Assembly (NCBI RefSeq): GCF_002939945.1
Contig: NZ_MDEB01000001.1
Coordinates: 248,001 to 312,000 of the forward strand
Origin: Xanthomonas arboricola pv. populi
GTDB taxonomy: Bacteria; Pseudomonadota; Gammaproteobacteria; Xanthomonadales; Xanthomonadaceae
Direction of reading: 5' to 3'
DNA length: 64,000 nucleotides
Shown here piece after piece: positions 1 through 10,018 of the stretch. Position 1 is the first letter of the stretch; every line of letters begins with the position of its first letter. The notes beneath the pieces are model-generated. The model did not search any database. It saw nothing but the letters and a program-made list of their open reading frames with translations, and was not told where the DNA came from. Both the position numbers and the translations under genes were made by a program.

Positions 1-1
1 G

Positions 2-1132
2 ATTCCGGACGGCGTGGAGCTGCATGCGCGCGTGGCCAAGATCTACGACGACCGCGTCAAGATGGCCGCCGGCGAGCAGGCCGGCGACTGGGGCTTTGCC
101 GAAAACCTGGCCTACGCCACCTTGCTGGCCGAAGGCCACAAGCTGCGCCTGGTCGGCCAGGACGCCGGTCGCGGCACGTTCTTCCACCGTCACGCGATCC
201 TCCACGACCAGAAGACCGACAGCTACCACCTGCCGCTGCGCCAGCTGGTGCAGAACCCCGAAGACGCCACCATCATCGACTCGCTGCTCAGCGAAGAAGC
301 GGTGATGGGCTTCGAATACGGCTACTCCACCACCGACCCGAATGCGTTGTGCATCTGGGAAGCGCAGTTCGGCGACTTCGCCAATGGTGCGCAGGTGGTG
401 ATCGACCAGTTCATCGCCGCCGGCGAAGCCAAGTGGGGCCGCATCGCGGGCCTGTCGCTGTTCCTGCCGCACGGCTACGAAGGCCAGGGTCCGGAACACA
501 GCTCCGCGCGCCTGGAGCGCTTCCTGCAGCTGTGCGCGCTGGAGAACATGCTGGTCTGCGTGCCGACCACGCCGGCGCAGTGCTTCCACATGATCCGCCG
601 GCAGATGCGCATGACCACCCGCAAGCCGCTGGTGGTGATGACGCCCAAGTCGCTGCTGCGCCACAAGCTGGCGGTGTCGAGCCTGGAGGAACTGGCCGAC
701 GGGCAGTTCCAGCATCTGATTCCCGACGCCAAGGCCGATGCCGGCAAGGTCAAGCGCGTTGTGCTGTGCTCGGGCAAGGTCTATTACGACCTGCTCGAGG
801 ACCAGACCAAGCGTGGCCAGGACGACGTCGCCATCCTGCGCGTGGAGCAGCTGTATCCGTTCCCGCGTGCGCAGCTGGCCGCCGAGCTCAAGGCCTATGC
901 CAACGCCACCGATGTGGTGTGGTGCCAGGAAGAACCGCAGAACCAGGGTGCGTGGTACCAGATCCGCCACCATCTGAACTTCTGCCTGGCCAGCGGCCAG
1001 AGCCTGCATTATGCCGGCCGTGCCCGTTCGCCCTCGCCTGCCGCCGGCCATATGGCCGATCACATCGTCGAACAGCAGAGGCTGGTCGCCGATGCGCTCC
1101 TCAATCCGTTCAACGACCAAGTCGCTGAATAA
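2..1132 (+). CDS. sucA: 2-oxoglutarate dehydrogenase E1 component, C-terminal part (truncated by window edge)
   Basis: Thiamine-diphosphate E1 subunit of the 2-oxoglutarate dehydrogenase complex in the TCA cycle. The frame is open from base 2, so the start lies outside the window and about 377 C-terminal residues are visible. Recognisable stretches are [21 protein letters not shown], a pyrimidine-binding-domain segment, [20 protein letters not shown], and the C-terminal [20 protein letters not shown], all typical of SucA. It is followed after 41 bp by sucB and then lpd, the standard complex operon. Family and pathway role are established knowledge; identity rests on these motifs and synteny. 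Confidence 0.96.
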   Translation: MPDGVELHARVAKIYDDRVKMAAGEQAGDWGFAENLAYATLLAEGHKLRLVGQDAGRGTFFHRHAILHDQKTDSYHLPLRQLVQNPEDATIIDSLLSEEAVMGFEYGYSTTDPNALCIWEAQFGDFANGAQVVIDQFIAAGEAKWGRIAGLSLFLPHGYEGQGPEHSSARLERFLQLCALENMLVCVPTTPAQCFHMIRRQMRMTTRKPLVVMTPKSLLRHKLAVSSLEELADGQFQHLIPDAKADAGKVKRVVLCSGKVYYDLLEDQTKRGQDDVAILRVEQLYPFPRAQLAAELKAYANATDVVWCQEEPQNQGAWYQIRHHLNFCLASGQSLHYAGRARSPSPAAGHMADHIVEQQRLVADALLNPFNDQVAE

Positions 1133-1173
1133 CTCCTCTTCCCCAAAGAACGAAAACCCTAGGACGCTCCCGA

Positions 1174-2388
1174 ATGGCCACCGAAGTCAAAGTTCCGGTA
1201 CTGCCCGAATCCGTTTCCGACGCCACCATCGCCAGCTGGCACAAGAAGGCCGGTGAAGCGGTCAAGCGCGACGAGAATCTGGTTGACCTGGAAACCGACA
1301 AGGTCGTGTTGGAAGTTCCTTCGCCGGTCGACGGCGTGCTGAAGGAAATCAAGTTCGAAGCCGGCAGCACCGTCACCAGCAACCAGATCCTGGCGATCAT
1401 CGAAGAAGGCGCCGTGGCTGCGGCCGCACCGGCCGACGAGAAGAAGGCCGATGCACCGGCGCCTGCCGCTGCTGCCCCGGCCGCCGCGCCGGCCCCGGCT
1501 GCCGCCGCTGCGCCTGCCGCTGCGTCCAAGTCGGCTGCCGATGCCCTGCCCCCGGGTGCGCGTTTTTCCGCGATCACCCAGGGCGTGGATCCGGCGCAGG
1601 TCGAGGGCACCGGCCGTCGTGGCGCGGTGACCAAGGAAGACATCGTCAACTTCGCCAAGGCCGGCGGCGTAGGCAAGGCGTCCGGCGCCCGTCCGGAAGA
1701 GCGCGTGCCGATGACCCGCGTGCGCAAGACCATCGCCAAGCGCCTGATGGAGTCCAAGAACTCCACCGCGATGCTGACCACCTTCAACGAGGTCAATCTC
1801 GCCAAGGTCTCGGCCGCGCGCAAGGAGCTGCAGGACGAGTTCCAGAAGGCACACGGCATCAAGCTCGGTTTCATGAGCTTCTTCGTCAAGGCCGCCGCCA
1901 ACGCGCTGCAGCGCTTCCCGCTGGTCAACGCCTCGATCGATGGCGACGACATCATCTATCACGGCTACAGCGACATTTCGATCGCGGTGTCGACCGAGAA
2001 GGGCCTGGTCACGCCGGTGCTGCGTAACGTCGAGCGCCAGTCGTTCGCCGACGTCGAGCAGGGCATCGCCGATTACGCCGCCAAGGCGCGCGCCGGCAAG
2101 CTGGGCCTGGACGATCTGCAGGGCGGGACCTTCACCATCACCAACGGCGGCACCTTCGGCTCGCTGCTGTCCACCCCGATCATCAACCCGCCGCAGAGCG
2201 CCATCCTGGGCATGCACGCGATCAAGGAACGTCCGATCGCCGAGAACGGCCAGGTCGTGATTGCGCCGATGATGTATCTGGCGCTGTCCTACGACCACCG
2301 CATCATCGACGGCAAGGATTCGGTGCAGTTCCTGGTCGACATCAAGAATCAGCTGGAAAACCCGGGCCGGATGTTGTTCGGTCTGTAA
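1174..2388 (+). CDS. sucB: Dihydrolipoyllysine-residue succinyltransferase (E2)
   Basis: Core acyltransferase of the 2-oxoglutarate dehydrogenase complex, 404 residues. Residues 1-77 form a lipoyl domain with the modified lysine in ETDKV (K43). An Ala/Pro-rich hinge spans about 82-120, a peripheral E3-binding domain about 123-165 ([18 protein letters not shown]), and the catalytic domain follows, ending in the chloramphenicol-acetyltransferase-like motif YDHRIIDG with its active-site histidine and aspartate. The ATG at 1174 has a weak purine-rich site (AGGACG) upstream. It lies between sucA and lpd on the same strand. Length and domain order are normal for SucB. Confidence 0.97.
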   Translation: MATEVKVPVLPESVSDATIASWHKKAGEAVKRDENLVDLETDKVVLEVPSPVDGVLKEIKFEAGSTVTSNQILAIIEEGAVAAAAPADEKKADAPAPAAAAPAAAPAPAAAAAPAAASKSAADALPPGARFSAITQGVDPAQVEGTGRRGAVTKEDIVNFAKAGGVGKASGARPEERVPMTRVRKTIAKRLMESKNSTAMLTTFNEVNLAKVSAARKELQDEFQKAHGIKLGFMSFFVKAAANALQRFPLVNASIDGDDIIYHGYSDISIAVSTEKGLVTPVLRNVERQSFADVEQGIADYAAKARAGKLGLDDLQGGTFTITNGGTFGSLLSTPIINPPQSAILGMHAIKERPIAENGQVVIAPMMYLALSYDHRIIDGKDSVQFLVDIKNQLENPGRMLFGL

Positions 2389-2393
2389 GAGCC

Positions 2394-2521
2394 GGGAATC
2401 GGGAATGGAGATTCGGGAATGGGACAAGCACCCATCGACCGCTCCATTCCCGCCTGGACCTGGATGGGCCGCGACAGGCGCATGCGCTGTTGCGATTCCC
2501 CATTCCCTATTCCCCATTCCC
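2394..2521. repeat. Paired inverted GGGAATCG repeat (sucB-lpd gap)
   Basis: The left arm (2394-2424) has tandem GGGAATCG/GGGAATGG units and the right arm (2493-2521) has the complementary ATTCCC units, so the gap can fold into a long stem around about 70 bp of unique sequence. The same bipartite arrangement recurs at 3974-4124, 16628-16766 and 24855-25001, with a partial copy before 15489. It lies inside the sucAB-lpd transcription unit and may affect mRNA stability; that role is inference. Confidence 0.75.
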
Positions 2522-2525
2522 GTGA

Positions 2526-3971
<1,446 letters not shown>

Positions 3972-3973
3972 GC

Positions 3974-4124
3974 CGGGAATCGGGAGTGGGGAATTGGGAA
4001 TCGTAATAGCGTTCCCATTACCTCACTCTTCATGCTGACGCCGGACTTAGGTCCGGCGTCATGCGTTCTGGCTTCCGCTTTGCTTCGACCTATTCCCTAT
4101 TCCCAACTCCCGATTCCCGTTCCC
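3974..4124. repeat. Paired inverted GGGAATCG repeat flanking a hairpin (lpd-LOG gap)
   Basis: The left arm (3974-4001) reads GGGAATCGGGAGTGGGG and the right arm (4091-4124) is a run of ATTCCC units. The arms enclose the perfect hairpin at 4037-4060. The right arm reaches directly to the LOG start codon, so it overlaps that gene's ribosome-binding region. It is the second copy of the family seen at 2394-2521. Confidence 0.75.
4036..4061 (+). terminator. Perfect stem-loop after lpd
   Basis: GACGCCGGAC (4037-4046), loop TTAG, GTCCGGCGTC (4051-4060), extended by one T-A pair. No T-tract follows, so it is a probable transcript-end or mRNA-protecting hairpin of the sucAB-lpd unit rather than a textbook intrinsic terminator. 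Confidence 0.5.
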
Positions 4125-4718
4125 ATGAAAAGCATCTGCGTCTACTGCGGTTCCAATGCCGGCAACAAACCCGCCTACGCCGAGCGTGCCACCGCGCTGG
4201 GGCAGCGCATCGCCGAGCAGGGCCTGCGGTTGGTCTATGGCGGCGGCAACGTCGGCCTGATGGGCACCGTGGCCAATGCGGTACTGGCGGCCGGTGGCGA
4301 GGTGACCGGGGTGATTCCGCAGCAACTGGCCGATTGGGAAGTGGCGCATCGCGGGCTGACCACACTGGAAATCGTCGGCTCCATGCATGCGCGCAAGATG
4401 CGCATGTTCGAGCTGTCCGATGCTTTCGTCGCCCTGCCCGGCGGCTTCGGCACCATGGAAGAGATCTTCGAGATGCTGACCTGGCGGCAGCTCGGCATCG
4501 GCAACAAGCCCTGTGCGTTCCTGGATATCGAAGGCTTCTACGCGCCGCTGATCGGCATGATCGACCGCATGGTGGAAGAGCGCTTCCTGCATCCGGACCA
4601 GCGCACCGACCTGTGGTACGGCGCCGATATCGAACAGATGCTGGAGTGGATGCGGCACTACACGCCGGCGCAGGCCTCGAAGTGGATCGACGAGAAGCGC
4701 CGCTCCACCCTGGTGTAA
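4125..4718 (+). CDS. LOG-family protein (cytokinin riboside 5'-monophosphate phosphoribohydrolase type)
   Basis: A 197-residue Rossmann-fold protein. It has the family motifs YGGGNVGLMG near residue 40 and PGGFGTMEEIFEMLTW near residue 100, the phosphoribohydrolase signature PGGxGTxxE. LOG proteins cleave nucleoside 5'-monophosphates; in plant-associated bacteria some release free cytokinins. The start at 4125 (MKSICVYCGSNAG) is chosen because the family begins there; the longer frame upstream translates the repeat and hairpin. Substrate cannot be told from sequence, and it may instead be a general purine-nucleotide hydrolase (PpnN/YvdD type). Confidence 0.88.
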   Translation: MKSICVYCGSNAGNKPAYAERATALGQRIAEQGLRLVYGGGNVGLMGTVANAVLAAGGEVTGVIPQQLADWEVAHRGLTTLEIVGSMHARKMRMFELSDAFVALPGGFGTMEEIFEMLTWRQLGIGNKPCAFLDIEGFYAPLIGMIDRMVEERFLHPDQRTDLWYGADIEQMLEWMRHYTPAQASKWIDEKRRSTLV

Positions 4719-4871
4719 AACGACAGCGCCTGCGCTAACCGCAAAAGGGCCTGTGCGCGCCCCTCGCGCACCCAGCCCGTCGCAACGCGCCATCGAATAC
4801 CCTTGCCGACCTGCAAGCTTGCAACGGCAGTCACGATGGCTGCAGCGTCCGGCACGACCGGCTCGCATAGA

Positions 4872-5474
4872 ATGGCGACGATGCTCGATACCCTCGCCGC
4901 TGACGCGCACCACAGCCTGGACATCAAGCACAGTCGCTTCCTGGCCAGCGCTGCGGCACTGGACTCTCCCGCGCAGGCGCTGGAGATCGTGCAGCGCGTG
5001 TCCGTTGCCGATGCCACCCACAACTGCTGGGCCTATCGATTCGGACACGACTACCGTTCCAGCGACGACGGCGAGCCCAGCGGCACCGCCGGGCGGCCGA
5101 TTCTCGCGGCCATCGATGGCCAAGGCTACGACCGCGTGGTCGTGGTGGTCACGCGCTGGTATGGCGGCATCAAGCTCGGGGCCGGTGGGCTGGTGCGTGC
5201 CTACGGCGGCGCAGCGGCCGAATGCCTGCGACTGGGAACGCGACAGCCACTGATTGCGTTGTCGCTGCTCGAGCTGCAATGCCGGTTCGACGACCTGGGC
5301 CTGGTGCATGCTGCATTGAGCGCCTTCCACGCCGACAAGCTGGACGAACGTTTCGACGCGCAAGGCGCCGCACTGCGCGTGCAACTGCCTGCCGATCAAC
5401 TGGCGGGCTTGAAAACGCGCCTGTGCGACGCCACTCGCAACCGTGTCCATCTCTCATCACCGGAAGCCGCATGA
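4872..5474 (+). CDS. IMPACT/YigZ family protein
   Basis: About 200 residues, with the UPF0029/IMPACT N-terminal domain. The signature VVTRWYGGIKLGAGGLVRAYG lies near residue 100, preceded by SSDDGEPSGTAGRPIL, and a ferredoxin-like C-terminal domain follows. Bacterial members are of uncertain function, with proposed links to translation and nucleic-acid binding. The start is at 4872 (MATMLDTLAAD) or 4881 (MLDTLAAD); the longer upstream frame has no family similarity. The TGA stop overlaps the next gene's ATG (ATGA at 5471-5474), implying translational coupling to the ABC transporter. Confidence 0.88.
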   Translation: MATMLDTLAADAHHSLDIKHSRFLASAAALDSPAQALEIVQRVSVADATHNCWAYRFGHDYRSSDDGEPSGTAGRPILAAIDGQGYDRVVVVVTRWYGGIKLGAGGLVRAYGGAAAECLRLGTRQPLIALSLLELQCRFDDLGLVHAALSAFHADKLDERFDAQGAALRVQLPADQLAGLKTRLCDATRNRVHLSSPEAA

Positions 5475-7240
5475 ACCAGCCCGCCGCCACCAGGCCCAAC
5501 CCGTTGCGGAAGCTTGGCAGCCTGCGCACCCTGTGGCCGTTCGTGCAGCGCCAGCGTGGCCTGTTCGCCGCCTGGCTGATCGCACTGGCCATTTCCTCGG
5601 CCGCGACATTGAGCTTGCCGGCGGCGGTCAAGCAGATGATCGACCATGGTTTCTCAGGCGGCTCGCAGATCAACCACGCCTTCGCGCTGTTGTTCGCCGT
5701 GGCGGTGGTGCTGGCGGTGGCGACGGCCGCGCGCTTTTATTTCGTCGCGCTGCTGGGCGAAAAAGTGGTCGCCGATCTGCGCGGTCGCCTGTATGCGCAT
5801 CTGATCGGGCTGGATGCCGGCTTTCATGATCGCAGCCGCAGTGGCGAGCTGGTGTCGCGCCTGTCGGCCGACAGCGAGCTGCTGCGCGGGGTGATCGGCA
5901 CCACCATGTCGGTGGCGTTGCGCAGCTCGGTCACGGTGATCGGCAGCATGGTGATGCTGTTCGTCACCAGCCCGCGGCTGGCCGGCTTCACCTTGATCGG
6001 CATTCCGCTGGCGGTGCTGCCCATCGTGCTGGGCGCACGTCGCCTGCAGAAAATCTCGCGCGCCAGCCAGGACCGCGTCGCCGACGCCAACACGCTGGCG
6101 GCCGAAACGCTGGGCGCGGTGCGCACCGTGCAGGCGCATGCGCGCGAGCGCTACGAGAGCCAGCGTTTCAGTCAGGCCCTGTTGGCCGCGATCGATACCG
6201 CACGGCTGCGCATCCGCACCCAGGCCACCGTGACTGCGGTGGCGATCATGCTGATCTTCGGCGCCATCGTCGGTGTGCTGTGGCTGGGCGCGCACGATGT
6301 GATCGCCGGACGCATGACCCCCGGCACGTTGGGACAGTTCGTGTTGTACGCGCTGATCGGCGGCGGATCGGTTGGTGCGTTGGCCGAAGTCTGGAACGAG
6401 TTGCAGCGCGCGGCCGGCGGCATGGGCCGGGTCGGCGAGTTGCTCGACGAACAGCCGGCGATCGTGGCGCCGGCCTCGCCGCAGCCCTTGCCGCAGCCGC
6501 TGCGCGGCGCGATCCATTTCGATCGGGTGGTGTTTCATTACCCGCAGCGCCCCGATGCGCCGGCGCTGGATGGCTTCGATCTGCACGTCCATCCGGGCGA
6601 AACCGTGGCGCTGGTCGGGCCATCCGGCGCTGGCAAGAGCACGGTGCTGGCGATGTTGCTGCGCTTCCACGACCCGGTCAGCGGCAAGCTGCGGATCGAC
6701 GAGGTGGACCTGCGCGAGACCGACCCGGTGCTGCTGCGCGAACGTATTGCATTGGTGCCGCAGCAACCCACGCTGTTTGCTGCCAGCGCCGCCGACAACA
6801 TCCGCTATGGGCGTCTGGACGCCAGCGATGCGCAGGTGCAAGCCGCCGCCGAGGCCGCCGAGGCCGACAGTTTCATCCGCGCCCTGCCGCAGGGCTACGC
6901 CAGCGAACTGGGCGAACGCGGCACGCGCCTGTCGGGCGGCCAGCAGCAACGGATGGCAATCGCGCGCGCCTTGCTCAAGGACGCGCCGATCCTGCTGCTG
7001 GACGAGGCCACCAGCGCGCTGGATGCGCAGAGCGAACGGGCCGTGCAGCAGGCGCTGGACCGGTTGATGGAAGGCCGCACCACGCTGGTCATCGCCCATC
7101 GCCTGGCCACCGTGCTCAAGGCCGACCGCATCGTGGTGATGGATGCCGGCCGCATCGTCGCGCAGGGCACGCATGCACAATTGATCGCCGAAGGCGGCTT
7201 GTACGCGGAGTTGGCGCGGCTGCAGTTCATCGATCAGTGA
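5471..7240 (+). CDS. ABC exporter half-transporter (MsbA-like)
   Basis: A 589-residue inner-membrane exporter with a fused transmembrane domain (six helices within about 40-330) and a C-terminal ATPase. Walker A is GPSGAGKST, the signature is LSGGQQQRMAIARALL, Walker B is ILLLDEATSALD, and the H-loop is LVIAHRL. The N-terminus MNQPAATRPNPLRKLGSLRTLWPF resembles the MsbA-like exporters next to YigZ homologues in xanthomonads. It probably acts as a homodimer; the substrate (lipid, drug or peptide) is unknown. It overlaps the YigZ gene by 4 nt. All catalytic motifs are intact, unlike the ABC protein at 8330-10018. Confidence 0.93.
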   Translation: MNQPAATRPNPLRKLGSLRTLWPFVQRQRGLFAAWLIALAISSAATLSLPAAVKQMIDHGFSGGSQINHAFALLFAVAVVLAVATAARFYFVALLGEKVVADLRGRLYAHLIGLDAGFHDRSRSGELVSRLSADSELLRGVIGTTMSVALRSSVTVIGSMVMLFVTSPRLAGFTLIGIPLAVLPIVLGARRLQKISRASQDRVADANTLAAETLGAVRTVQAHARERYESQRFSQALLAAIDTARLRIRTQATVTAVAIMLIFGAIVGVLWLGAHDVIAGRMTPGTLGQFVLYALIGGGSVGALAEVWNELQRAAGGMGRVGELLDEQPAIVAPASPQPLPQPLRGAIHFDRVVFHYPQRPDAPALDGFDLHVHPGETVALVGPSGAGKSTVLAMLLRFHDPVSGKLRIDEVDLRETDPVLLRERIALVPQQPTLFAASAADNIRYGRLDASDAQVQAAAEAAEADSFIRALPQGYASELGERGTRLSGGQQQRMAIARALLKDAPILLLDEATSALDAQSERAVQQALDRLMEGRTTLVIAHRLATVLKADRIVVMDAGRIVAQGTHAQLIAEGGLYAELARLQFIDQ

Positions 7241-7341
7241 CGCCTGGGTGACACCGACGTGTGCTGTCATGCACGCGTGTCCGCGGCAGCGGCCCGGGCC
7301 GATCCTGCGACCCACGCGCCCCCCACCTGACGAAGTCACGC

Positions 7342-8241
7342 ATGCCCCGCCCCAGAACCACCATTCGCCAACTCAGTTATTTCGTCGCGCTCGCCGACAC
7401 CGGCAGCTTCACCCGCGCCGCCGAGCAGATGGGCGTGTCGCAACCGTCGTTGTCGCAGCAGATTCGTGCGCTGGAAACCATCGTGGGCGCCGCGCTGTTC
7501 GAGCGTGGCGTACCGGCCATCCTGACGCCGTTGGGGCGCGACCTGCTCGATCGCGCGCGCAGTATCCTGCTGGACGTGACCGATCTGGAAGACGTCCGCG
7601 CAACCTCGGCCGACACCTTGATCGGCACCATCCGGCTGGGCGTGTCGCCCACGCTGGGCGCCTACCTGATGCCGAGCCTGGTCGCGCGCCTGCATCGCGA
7701 ACACCCGGCACTGCGCGTGCACGTACGCGAAGGCCTGCCGACCGTGCTCGCCAGCGGCCTGGCCAGCGGCGTGCACGACGTGATCCTGGCGCAATTGCCG
7801 GTGGCCGGGCGCGGCCTGCACAGCGAGCGGCTGTTCCGCGAACCGCTGCACGTGACCATGGCCGCCGATCACCCCTTGCGTGCCAAGACCTGTATCACAC
7901 CGGCCGATCTGCGCGGCGCCAACCTGCTCACCTTGATGCCCGAGTACCGCCTGGCCGAACAGGTTGCGGCGATCGCCTTGGACGTGGGCGCCAATGTCCT
8001 GCGCGATTACGAAGGCACCAGCCTGGATGCGATCCGCCAGATGGCCGGGATGGGCATGGGTCTTGCACTGCTGCCAGACCTGTATGTGCGCCAGGAAATC
8101 CGCGAGGGCGACGATGTCGTCGTCCGGCCGATCCAAGGCGGACGCTACTACAGGGAGATCGGGCTGTTGTGGCGGCAGGGCGCAGGACGCGCGCCGGCCT
8201 TCGGCCTGATCGCCGATCTTCTGCGTGCGGTAGCCGCATAG
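7342..8241 (+). CDS. LysR-type regulator, OxyR-like but without the redox cysteines
   Basis: A 299-residue LysR-type protein. The winged HTH is at about 7-65 (FTRAAEQMGVSQPSLSQQIRALE), followed by a LysR substrate domain most like OxyR (GVSPTLGAYLMP, TSLDAIRQMAGMGMGLALLP). Aligned from memory and without gaps to E. coli OxyR around C199 and C208, those positions are R203 and A212 here; the only cysteine is C184. Peroxide sensing by the classical disulfide therefore looks impossible. The start MPRPRTTIRQL at 7342 fits the family. It lies 88 bp upstream of, and in the same direction as, the type I secretion-like operon, with a perfect palindrome at its stop codon. Confidence 0.88.
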   Translation: MPRPRTTIRQLSYFVALADTGSFTRAAEQMGVSQPSLSQQIRALETIVGAALFERGVPAILTPLGRDLLDRARSILLDVTDLEDVRATSADTLIGTIRLGVSPTLGAYLMPSLVARLHREHPALRVHVREGLPTVLASGLASGVHDVILAQLPVAGRGLHSERLFREPLHVTMAADHPLRAKTCITPADLRGANLLTLMPEYRLAEQVAAIALDVGANVLRDYEGTSLDAIRQMAGMGMGLALLPDLYVRQEIREGDDVVVRPIQGGRYYREIGLLWRQGAGRAPAFGLIADLLRAVAA

Positions 8242-8255
8242 GAAAATCCTATGCG
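8235..8255. promoter_or_regulatory. Perfect palindrome between LysR-type gene and secretion operon
   Basis: CGCATAGGA (8235-8243), AAA, TCCTATGCG (8247-8255): 9-bp arms with a 3-nt centre, overlapping the regulator's TAG stop. There is no T-tract, and the three-base loop is tight for a terminator. It lies 75 bp upstream of the ABC gene start. It could be the regulator's operator or a transcript-end hairpin. Confidence 0.45.
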
Positions 8256-8329
8256 TCGAATAAGCGCTGTAGCCTTGTTCGCCAGCTGCAACTCGTCAAT
8301 GCTGCATTGAACTCATCAACGGAAATCGA

Positions 8330-10018
8330 ATGGCGGGCAAGCAGATCGGATGGCGGGAAGCGGGAGCCTGGCTGGCGGAAATCGTCGGGCCGGACATGCC
8401 CTATGTGCGCCTGGCCATGGTGTACGGGGTTGCGATCAGCCTGCTGTCGCTGGCCACGCCGATCTCGGTGCAGTTGCTGATCAACAGCGTGGCCAATACC
8501 GCATTGCCGGCGCCGCTGTGGACCCTGTCGAGCCTGTTGCTGGGCCTGTTGCTGCTGGTGGCCGGCCTGAGCGCGATGCGGGTGTGGGTCATGGCGCTGT
8601 TCGAGCGCAGGCTGTTCGCGCGCGTGGTGTCGGAAATCACCGTGCGCGCGGTGCATGCGCAGAATCCGTTCTTCGCCGATCAGAACCGCGGCGACATGTT
8701 CAACCGCTACTTCGATCTGGTGGTGGTGCAGAAGGCGGTACCGAGCCTGGCCATCGGCGCCTTCACCATCGTGCTGCAATCGGCGGTCGGGCTGATACTC
8801 ACCAGTTTCTACCACCCGTTCTTTCTGGGCTTCAACGCCTTGCTGCTGCTGGTCATCTTCGGCATCTGGATGATCTGGTCGCGCGGTTCTATCCGCACCG
8901 CGGTCGATCTGAGCCATGCCAAGCACGAGGCCGCGCGCTGGCTGGAAAGCGTCGGCGGCTCCAACGGATTCTATAAATCCAGCCGCCACCTCAACTTTGC
9001 GATGGACCGCTCCGAGTCCGTGACCGCCGCCTATGTCGACCGGCATCGTCGCCACTTCCGTTACAGCTTCACCCAGACGGTCGCGTTCCTGCTGGTCTAC
9101 GCGATCGCCAGCGCGGCGCTGCTGGCGCTGGGCGGCAACCTGATCCTGCGTGGCGAGCTGTCGATCGGCCAGCTGGTGGCGGCAGAGCTGATCCTCAGTG
9201 CGGTCTTCTACGGCATCTCGCAACTCGGTGCTTACCTGGACGCGTTCTACGACCTGGTGGCCAGTTCCGAGGAACTGTCGCTGCTGTTCGCCATCCCGCA
9301 GGAACGTGCGGTCGTGGCGCCCGGCAAGACGCCCGGCAACAGCGCGGTGCGCCTGGATGGCGTGGTGATCGACGGCGCGCGTTTCGATTTTTCGCTGGCT
9401 GCCGGCGAGCAGCTGGTGACGATCGCCGATGGCGGCGCGGAGCGGCTGCTGGCGATGATCCTGAAGCGTCATGTGGTACCCGATCGCGGGCTGGTGATGG
9501 TGGGCGGTGCGGACATGGCCACCTTCGACATGTATCTGCTGCGCTCGGAAGTGACGGTGCTCGACCGACCCACCATTGTCGAAGTCACCATCCGCGAATA
9601 TCTGGCACTTGCGTCGGCCGATGTGAGCTCCGAAGCGATGCTGGAAGCGATCGATGCGGTGGGCTTGCGCACCCGCATCGCCGCGCTTCCGCACGGCCTG
9701 GACACGCGGCTGGCCGCATCCGGCTACCCGCTGTGGATCGGTGAAGTGATGGCGCTGAAGCTGGCCAATGCGCTGCTGGTGCGCCCGCGTGTGCTGATGC
9801 TGTCGCAGTTGTACGATCTGATTCCGGCCGATCGCCTGGCCGCGGTGCTGCAACGCCTGAAAGCGGCCGGCACCACGGTGCTGCTGTGCACCGGCAGGCC
9901 GGAGGACATCAGCCTGGATGGCTGGTTCCACCTGCAGCCCGAGCGACAGCAACGCTTTGCCACCCGCGCCGAACTGATCGCCTCCACGCAGGAGGCAAAC
10001 GATGCAGCACGCTTCTGA
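8330..10018 (+). CDS. ABC transporter-like protein with degenerate ATPase domain (type I secretion-like operon)
   Basis: A 562-residue protein shaped like a type I secretion ABC exporter without a peptidase domain. Six hydrophobic segments lie between about 25 and 300, followed by an ATPase-sized domain at about 340-545. The ATPase motifs are missing: TIADGGAER (about 364-372) replaces Walker A, LWIGE (468-472) stands for the LSGGQ signature, VLMLSQLYD (488-496) replaces Walker B with Q493 where the catalytic Glu should be, and the H-loop histidine is G522. It is followed by overlapping membrane-fusion and outer-membrane genes. The intact frame argues for a retained non-hydrolysing role rather than a pseudogene. 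Confidence 0.85.
   Translation: MAGKQIGWREAGAWLAEIVGPDMPYVRLAMVYGVAISLLSLATPISVQLLINSVANTALPAPLWTLSSLLLGLLLLVAGLSAMRVWVMALFERRLFARVVSEITVRAVHAQNPFFADQNRGDMFNRYFDLVVVQKAVPSLAIGAFTIVLQSAVGLILTSFYHPFFLGFNALLLLVIFGIWMIWSRGSIRTAVDLSHAKHEAARWLESVGGSNGFYKSSRHLNFAMDRSESVTAAYVDRHRRHFRYSFTQTVAFLLVYAIASAALLALGGNLILRGELSIGQLVAAELILSAVFYGISQLGAYLDAFYDLVASSEELSLLFAIPQERAVVAPGKTPGNSAVRLDGVVIDGARFDFSLAAGEQLVTIADGGAERLLAMILKRHVVPDRGLVMVGGADMATFDMYLLRSEVTVLDRPTIVEVTIREYLALASADVSSEAMLEAIDAVGLRTRIAALPHGLDTRLAASGYPLWIGEVMALKLANALLVRPRVLMLSQLYDLIPADRLAAVLQRLKAAGTTVLLCTGRPEDISLDGWFHLQPERQQRFATRAELIASTQEANDAARF

Noticed and set aside
8251-8310. 19-codon leader peptide frame before the ABC gene
   Set aside because: No ribosome site, no runs of regulatory codons, and its ATG lies in the right arm of the palindrome; more likely chance.
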